From an uncultured Campylobacteraceae bacterium (lineage in GTDB: Bacteria; Campylobacterota; Campylobacteria; Campylobacterales; Arcobacteraceae): a DNA stretch of 9,456 nt. The notes under the pieces are model-generated. The model was not told where the DNA came from, made no database searches, and saw only the letters and a list, made by a program, of their open reading frames with translations. Location: assembly GCA_913057765.1 (NCBI GenBank), contig CAJXPH010000098.1, positions 1 to 9,456 of the forward strand, in the 5' to 3' direction. Positions 5,457-9,456 of the stretch are shown one piece after another (position 1 is the stretch's first letter; every line of letters begins with the position of its first letter). The position numbers and the translations under genes were made by a program.

Positions 5457-6572
5457 ATGAGATATGAAAATATGAGCTCTTTTATTGTTATGGATATTGT
5501 AAGAGATGCTTTAAAATATGAAGATACAATACATTTTGAAATAGGGCAACCAGATTTAACACCAAGTCCAAAAGTAAAAAAAAGACTAAAACAAGCCTTA
5601 GATGAGGATAAGTTTTCTTATACTGAAAGTTTAGGACTCTTAGAACTAAGAGAAAAAATTGTTAAGCACTATAAAAAAACTTATAATGTAAAAATTGACC
5701 CTTCTCAAGTTTTATTAACCCCTGGAACATCGGGTGCTTTTTTAATTGCATATACGTTAACTCTAAAACATAAAGGAAAACTTGGTCTAAGTGACCCTTC
5801 TTATCCTTGTTATAAAAATTTTGCATATATGTTGGATATAGATCCAGTTTTTATGAATATCGATAAATCAACAGATTATCAATTAAACATAGAACATTTA
5901 AAGAAGAATGATATTGATGCTTTACAAATATCTTCTCCTTCAAACCCAACTGGAAATATTTACAATAAAAACAATTTAAAAGAATTAATTAATTATTGTG
6001 ATGATAATGGTATTTCTTTTATTTCTGATGAACTATATCATGGTTTAGTATATGAAAAAGATGCAAACTCTGCTTTGGAATTCTCAAAAAGTGTTTTTGT
6101 GATAAATGGCTTTTCAAAATATTATTGTATGCCAGGACTTAGACTTGGTTGGATTGTTGTTCCAAAGCATTTAAGTAGGGAGGCTGAAATTATTGCACAA
6201 AATATTTTTATTTCTGCTCCAACACTTTCCCAGTATGGGGCTTTAGAAGCATTTGATTATGAGTATTTAGAAAATATAAAGGATACTTTTAAAGATAGAA
6301 GAGATTATCTGTATAATGAATTAAATGAAATTTTCAAGATTGATGCAAAACCCGATGGGGCATTTTATTTATGGGCAAATGTATCAAAGTATACTAATGA
6401 TAGTTTTAGTTTTGCAAAAGAGTTATTAGAGAATATTCATATTGCTACAACACCAGGAATTGATTTTGGAGCAAATAATACAAATCAGTATCTAAGATTT
6501 GCATATACTCGGGATATAAAACATATGAAAGAGGGTATTAAAAGATTAAAAAAATATCTTAAAAAAAGATAG
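5457..6572 (+). CDS. PLP-dependent class I/II aminotransferase
   Basis: The 371-aa product is a fold-type I aminotransferase that would move an amino group between an amino acid and a 2-oxo acid in the cytoplasm. Visible motifs: IGQPDLTPS (29-37), SYTESLGLLELR (54-65), TPGTSGAF (88-95, phosphate and ring region), SDPSYPCY (112-119), SPSNPTGNIY (160-169, with the conserved Asn of NPTG), SDELYHGLVYE (190-200, Asp191 for the PLP nitrogen), GFSKYYCMPGLRLGW (218-232, Schiff-base Lys221 and Arg229) and YLRFAYT (345-351, Arg347 for the substrate carboxylate). All key residues are present. The length is slightly short for the family, mainly at the N-terminus. Substrate specificity (aspartate, aromatic, alanine or other) cannot be decided. 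AGGA upstream and an extended -10 support the start. The gene ends exactly against a convergent HAD gene. Confidence 0.93.
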   Translation: MRYENMSSFIVMDIVRDALKYEDTIHFEIGQPDLTPSPKVKKRLKQALDEDKFSYTESLGLLELREKIVKHYKKTYNVKIDPSQVLLTPGTSGAFLIAYTLTLKHKGKLGLSDPSYPCYKNFAYMLDIDPVFMNIDKSTDYQLNIEHLKKNDIDALQISSPSNPTGNIYNKNNLKELINYCDDNGISFISDELYHGLVYEKDANSALEFSKSVFVINGFSKYYCMPGLRLGWIVVPKHLSREAEIIAQNIFISAPTLSQYGALEAFDYEYLENIKDTFKDRRDYLYNELNEIFKIDAKPDGAFYLWANVSKYTNDSFSFAKELLENIHIATTPGIDFGANNTNQYLRFAYTRDIKHMKEGIKRLKKYLKKR

Positions 6573-7202
6573 TTATAAAAGATTTTTTAACTCTTTTAGA
6601 CTATCAATAAAATAGTTTGCTTTAGAGAAATCATGTGTTTTAGTAAATTCATTTTTAACTATTACACATTCGATACCTGCATTATATGCAGAGGTTAATC
6701 CTCTTTGAGAATCTTCAACTATAATTGTTTCTTCTTTCTTTGCATTAAATCTTTTTAAGCCTGCAAGATATGGGTCAGGGTAGGGTTTAGCTCTTTTGTA
6801 TTCTTCTACACATAAAGTAAAATCCATAAAGTCTACTATTCCTCTATTCTTATGAATTAAATCAAAGTCAACTCTTCTTGAGGTTGTAATAATTGCCATC
6901 TTATAGCTTTTTTGAAGTATTGATAAAATATCTTTTACTCCACTTATTTCAATATCTTTTGTTTGTAAAAACTCCTGATAATAGAGATCTCTTTTAAATC
7001 TTTGAGTATCGATGACATCTTTTTTGATACCTTGTTTTTGAGCTACTTCCCAAGCTGTTCCACCTCTTGCCATAATTTCCATATAAACATCTTCTTCAAG
7101 TTTTATATTTAATTGGGCTAGTGCTTTAACATTTGCTTCAAAATACCATTTTTCAGTTTCGACTAGTACGCCATCATTATCAAAGAGAATAAATTTTTTC
7201 AA
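6573..7202 (-). CDS. HAD-superfamily hydrolase, beta-phosphoglucomutase/phosphatase-like
   Basis: This 209-aa protein has all four HAD motifs. Motif I is FDNDGVLVETE (7-17), with nucleophile Asp8 and acid/base Asp10. Motif II is ITTSRR (105-110), motif III is the Lys in RAKPYPDPY (137-145), and motif IV is VEDSQRG (162-168), with Glu163 and Asp164 for Mg2+. The helical cap between motifs I and II (about 16-85) marks subfamily I, the group with phosphoglycolate phosphatases and beta-phosphoglucomutases. The substrate cannot be read. The start must be TTG at 7200-7202: an in-frame TGA lies just upstream, and the next ATG would remove the catalytic aspartates. No clear Shine-Dalgarno precedes it. 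It lies 65 bp downstream of the 135-aa gene on the same strand, and its stop abuts the aminotransferase stop. Confidence 0.92.
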   Translation of the reverse strand: MKKFILFDNDGVLVETEKWYFEANVKALAQLNIKLEEDVYMEIMARGGTAWEVAQKQGIKKDVIDTQRFKRDLYYQEFLQTKDIEISGVKDILSILQKSYKMAIITTSRRVDFDLIHKNRGIVDFMDFTLCVEEYKRAKPYPDPYLAGLKRFNAKKEETIIVEDSQRGLTSAYNAGIECVIVKNEFTKTHDFSKANYFIDSLKELKNLL

Positions 7203-7225
7203 GGGAGTCTTTCAAATTTTTTGAG

Positions 7226-7231
7226 AGTATA
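7226..7231 (-). promoter_or_regulatory. Possible -10 for the HAD hydrolase gene
   Basis: On the minus strand TATACT, preceded by CTG, lies 23 bases before the TTG start, in the short gap after the 135-aa gene. No good -35 accompanies it and no terminator is seen in the gap, so co-transcription with the 135-aa gene is equally possible. Confidence 0.35.
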
Positions 7232-7267
7232 CAGAAAATAAGTAGTAAAAGAATTTAAATAAAAGTT

Positions 7268-7675
7268 TTACGCATCATCATATTTTTCAAATTCTTCATC
7301 ATAGAAGCATCCAAGTTGACAATGGGTTATTTTAATATCTGAATTATTAATCGCAGAACCAACTTTTCTAAGACTTACACCTTTATCTCGTGCAGTATAA
7401 AATGCTACTTCGCAATCAATTTTTTTCTCATGAGCAAAGTTTCTTGATAATTTATCATAAATATTATCATCAAGTTCTGAGAATTTTAATTTTCCAAATA
7501 CACCAAGTTCACAGTTAGTAATTTTTATATTCATTGATTTGGTTACTTGGTCCATATCTTTTGGTTTCATACCAATAAGACGTGCTACTTTAAAAGCTTT
7601 TAAACAAGATAATTTTCCATCTTCATCTAAATTTGTAAGTAATAAATCTGTTTGAATCTTATCAAGCTTTTTCAT
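7268..7675 (-). CDS. Two-repeat Cys-containing protein, possible HTH-like modules
   Basis: The 135-aa product contains two copies of one module. Copy 1 spans Cys24 to Phe60 and copy 2 Cys88 to Phe124, an exact 64-residue offset. Shared positions are C, AF, A-R, G, IKIT, C, LG and F: C24/C88, A27-F28/A91-F92, A31-R32/A95-R96, G35/G99, I50-T53/I114-T117, C55/C119, L57-G58/L121-G122 and F60/F124. The part A-x3-A-x3-G with following helix resembles a helix-turn-helix; the strand IKIT-x-C-x-LG-x-F follows it. Paired cysteines could bind metal or form a redox site, but this is inference. No signal peptide or membrane segment. I have seen similar modules only as uncharacterised proteins and give no name. 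The ATG has only a weak AAG-type ribosome site. A -10 lies at 7718-7723. Confidence 0.85.
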   Translation of the reverse strand: MKKLDKIQTDLLLTNLDEDGKLSCLKAFKVARLIGMKPKDMDQVTKSMNIKITNCELGVFGKLKFSELDDNIYDKLSRNFAHEKKIDCEVAFYTARDKGVSLRKVGSAINNSDIKITHCQLGCFYDEEFEKYDDA

Positions 7676-7717
7676 TTTTCTTAGGTGCCTTTTTTATATT
7701 TGATAAATTTGGTTGGG

Positions 7718-7723
7718 ATTATA
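7718..7723 (-). promoter_or_regulatory. Likely -10 for the 135-aa gene
   Basis: Minus strand TGTATAAT, with a perfect TATAAT, about 43 bases before the ATG. A second TATATAAT sits further upstream (about 7751-7758). No standard -35 is seen for either. Confidence 0.45.
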
Positions 7724-7805
7724 CATTTGTAACATAACATTAAAGTAGCAATTATATAATTTTAGTGTGAAATTAATGTGATTTATTAACTCTTTTTGAT
7801 TTATT

Positions 7806-7897
7806 AAATAAAAAAAAACAGAGTGATTAAAAATCACTCTGTTTTCTAGGAGAGTTGTTCGCAAAACTCTATAAGTAATTCGCAGTTACTTATTTTA
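7806..7897 (-). ncRNA. Candidate small RNA: twin GCGA-tetraloop hairpins plus terminator
   Basis: Read on the minus strand, TATAAT (7905-7910) is followed after a few bases by two directly adjacent hairpins and a strong terminator, giving an RNA of roughly 90 nt. Hairpin A (7871-7893) pairs ATAAGTAA with TTACTTAT. Hairpin B (7851-7870) pairs AGAGTT with AACTCT. In both, the stem is followed by one mismatch, then a U-A pair closing GCGA, which is a GNRA tetraloop; on the plus strand the loop would be UCGC, so minus-strand RNA makes better sense. The 73-bp gap between the LOG-family stop and hairpin A, with a -10 in it, suggests an independent gene rather than only a 3' UTR. It matches no RNA family I know. 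A structured 3' UTR of the exporter/CPXCG/LOG operon is the main alternative. Confidence 0.45.
7811..7845 (-). terminator. Strong intrinsic terminator
   Basis: AAAACAGAGTGATT (7815-7828) and AATCACTCTGTTTT (7832-7845) form a perfect 14-bp stem with a 3-base loop. On the minus strand the stem is followed by nine consecutive T. It ends the minus-strand transcript coming from the LOG operon and/or the candidate small RNA. The plus strand has only TTTT before C, so it is weaker that way. Confidence 0.88.
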
Positions 7898-7962
7898 TAT
7901 AAAAATTATAACGGATATGTATTAATGATATAGAAACAAAAAGTTAATCAAAAGTTAATAGG

Positions 7963-8541
7963 TTAAGAAAGTTCCCATTTGTTCTTAGGAGCTTTATATT
8001 TTAAAAAAGAGTTATAAATATGATTTATGTCATCACTTATGATAATTGCATCTAAATGTTCTTGTTTTACAAAACCTTCTTTAACACAATTTTCTAGAAA
8101 CTGGATTAGTTTATCATAGTATCCATTCTGATTATAAAGAGCACATGGTTTATTATGACTTCCTATCTGTATAGAGGTGAAAACTTCACTTATCTCCTCT
8201 AATGTACCATATCCTCCTGGAATCGCTATAAAAGCATCTGAAAGCTCTTCCATCTTAGCTTTTCTTTCTCTAATATCTTTTACATAATAAATATTTGAAA
8301 TAGTATCATTTAGGATTTCTTTATTAGCTAAGTGTTTTGGAATTACTCCATGAACTTCCATGTTTAATTTCATTGCTTCGTTCGAAATTGTTCCCATTAG
8401 TCCAGATTTACTACCACCATAAATAATTGCTACATTTTTTGTTGATAAGTACTTAATAATTTCTTTTGCTTTTTCTTGATAGATTTTTTCATCCCCAAAT
8501 GAAGACCCACAGTAAATAGCAATATTCATATTAAAATTCAT
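7963..8541 (-). CDS. LOG-family nucleotide 5'-monophosphate phosphoribohydrolase (TIGR00730-type Rossmann)
   Basis: This 192-aa protein is a lysine-decarboxylase-like/LOG family member, a Rossmann-fold enzyme. Characterised relatives split cytokinin riboside or other nucleoside 5'-monophosphates into base and ribose 5-phosphate; the bacterial substrate here is not known. Signatures: IYCGSSFGD (9-17), IYGGSKSGLMG (40-50), the catalytic-region RERKAKMEELSDAFIAIPGG (91-110) and PGGYGTLEE (108-116). All are intact. The first ATG overlaps the upstream CPXCG gene by 11 bases and has AAGG only 2 bases ahead. A second ATG (Met5, 8527-8529) starts one base after that gene's stop and gives the usual family N-terminus MNIAIYCGSS, so it may be the true start. 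Last gene of a minus-strand operon, followed by a hairpin region and strong terminator. Confidence 0.92.
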   Translation of the reverse strand: MNFNMNIAIYCGSSFGDEKIYQEKAKEIIKYLSTKNVAIIYGGSKSGLMGTISNEAMKLNMEVHGVIPKHLANKEILNDTISNIYYVKDIRERKAKMEELSDAFIAIPGGYGTLEEISEVFTSIQIGSHNKPCALYNQNGYYDKLIQFLENCVKEGFVKQEHLDAIIISDDINHIYNSFLKYKAPKNKWELS

Positions 8542-8725
8542 TACCTTCTATTGAATTATAAGAGAAAGTTGTTACTTCCCCATTTTCAACACAATAATCA
8601 ATATCTATAGGTCTACAGCAAACTTCACAATCATCAACAACGTTTACAAACCCTATTACTCCTAAATCGAGCAAGACAGTAATTGCCTGTCTACAATAAG
8701 GGCATTGAAGATGTTTTTCAAACAT
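8531..8725 (-). CDS. CPXCG-motif cysteine-rich protein
   Basis: This 64-aa protein fits the small CPXCG-motif cysteine-rich family (PF14255-like). The N-terminal pair CPYC (Cys8, Cys11) and the pair in VDDCEVCCRPI (Cys33, Cys36, with Cys37) would bind one zinc as a zinc ribbon. Acidic residues and the tyrosine-rich C-terminus follow. The usual fourth residue Gly of CPxCG is replaced by Arg12. Function is unknown in the family; a zinc-ribbon of this size suggests protein or nucleic-acid interaction. Its ATG overlaps the stop of the exporter gene by 8 bases and its stop overlaps the LOG-family start by 11 bases, so it is translationally coupled on both sides. Confidence 0.9.
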   Translation of the reverse strand: MFEKHLQCPYCRQAITVLLDLGVIGFVNVVDDCEVCCRPIDIDYCVENGEVTTFSYNSIEGNEF

Positions 8726-9405
8726 GTGATTTCACCTTTACTCCATATGGTTTAAATAAGATCAATAGTTTTGGAAGTAAAAGTAGAGCCGAAGCTAGAA
8801 TTGTAATCATTACTACAACTGTTAGAACACCAAAATATATTGTAGGAATTAAATTAGATAAAACTAAAATAGAGAACCCAACAATTACAACAAGAGAAGT
8901 ATAAGTCATTGCATAACCAATACTTTCATGTGATCTTTTCATTGCATTTAAATAGTTATGGTCTTTTTTATATTCTTCATAAAATCTATGAATATAGTGA
9001 ATTGTATCATCCACTCCAATTCCAATAGAAATTGCAGCAATTGTAATAGTCATAATATCTAATGGGATATTGAACCAACCCATGATTCCGAAGATAATTG
9101 ATATTGGAACAATATTTGCAACTATAGCAATAAAGGCAATTTTAAATGATCTAAAAAGTATTAAGAACATAATAAATAAAATTCCAACAACAAATCCTAA
9201 AGTTTTAATTTGTGAATCAAATAAAGATTGCAACATATTGTTATAAAGTATCATTAGGTTTGAAAGTCTATGTTCAATTGAACTATCATCTATGACAGTG
9301 TCTAATTCTTTATTTATTTTGTTTATTAAATCATTTCTTCTGAGGTTTGGATTTGAATCAACTATTCTTACACTGATTCTTGCCTGATTATGCTCTATAT
9401 TTATA
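8718..9405 (-). CDS. RND-superfamily (MMPL/COG1033-type) exporter, C-terminal part only
   Basis: Only the last 228 residues are present; the gene runs off the contig at the adapter, so its start is missing. After a soluble periplasmic-like stretch (about 1-64), there are five membrane segments (about 67-84, 89-109, 114-136, 164-183 and 187-215), the expected second-half bundle of an RND transporter. GVDDTIHYIHRF (130-141), just after the third of these, is the signature of COG1033-type predicted exporters (MMPL domain), which use proton force to export lipids or other hydrophobic compounds; the substrate is unknown. The open frame continues into adapter up to 9422 and would give a false start MCIRDS. 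First visible gene of the exporter/CPXCG/LOG operon, overlapping the next gene by 8 bases. Confidence 0.92.
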
Positions 9406-9456
9406 CTGTCTCTTATACACATCTGACGCTGCCGACGAAGAGGATAGTGTAGATCT
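9406..9456 (-). other. Untrimmed Nextera sequencing adapter (artefact)
   Basis: The last 51 bases are adapter: reverse complement of the 19-bp Tn5 mosaic end (9406-9424), then of TCGTCGGCAGCGTC (9425-9438), the index AGAGGATA (complement of TATCCTCT, 9439-9446), then GTGTAGATCT, the start of the P5 flow-cell sequence. Genome sequence ends at 9405. Confidence 0.98.

Noticed and set aside
7676..7962. tRNA or CRISPR repeats in the hairpin-rich gap
   Set aside because: No cloverleaf, no TTC/CCA arm and no regularly spaced repeats; the hairpins differ in sequence apart from the loop.
8683..8904. 73-codon plus-strand open frame
   Set aside because: It is antisense to the RND exporter and CPXCG genes, whose motifs are clear.
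1..9456. Perfect terminal inverted repeats resembling a transposon, including a Tn5-type mosaic end
   Set aside because: They carry the Nextera read-1 and index sequence, so they are library adapter. No transposase gene is present.

Overview
The window reads as a whole assembly contig rather than a slice of a finished genome. Bases 1-42 and 9406-9456 are untrimmed Illumina Nextera (Tn5 transposase) adapter with the same 8-base index, in opposite orientations. Only about 43-9405 is biological. The DNA is very AT-rich, with A/T-ending codons and AT-rich gaps. Together with the gene content this suggests a Campylobacterota genome, most likely the Arcobacter group. That assignment is an inference from style and content; no rRNA or other marker gene is present.

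Layout. (1) 43-335: non-coding DNA with one weak terminator-like hairpin. (2) 336-2222, plus strand: a tight three-gene cluster made of a 398-aa single-pass membrane protein, a 97-aa single-pass membrane protein and a 126-aa LexA/S24-type serine peptidase domain without a DNA-binding domain. (3) 2219-4303, minus strand: a rubrerythrin/ferritin-like protein with a good sigma70 promoter and its own terminator, then a DJ-1/PfpI protein, then an IclR-family regulator. The last two each have a perfect inverted repeat upstream. This group looks like stress or redox defence. (4) 4374-5120, minus: an unrecognised 248-aa protein. (5) 5121-5456: a divergent promoter region that may encode a 30-aa peptide on the minus strand. 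(6) 5457-6572, plus: a PLP-dependent class I/II aminotransferase, ending directly against a minus-strand HAD phosphatase (6573-7202). (7) 7268-7675, minus: a 135-aa protein built from two copies of a Cys-containing module at an exact 64-residue offset. (8) 7676-7962: a gap holding a strong minus-strand terminator preceded by two adjacent hairpins that both end in a GCGA tetraloop, a candidate small RNA. (9) 7963-9405, minus: an overlapping operon of an RND/MMPL exporter (5' end lost at the contig edge), a CPXCG zinc-ribbon protein and a LOG-family phosphoribohydrolase.

Most genes are ordinary chromosomal ones. I saw no tRNA, rRNA, CRISPR array, integrase or insertion sequence. The items most likely to be undescribed are the twin-tetraloop RNA candidate, the membrane-protein/S24 cluster, and the duplicated-module protein.
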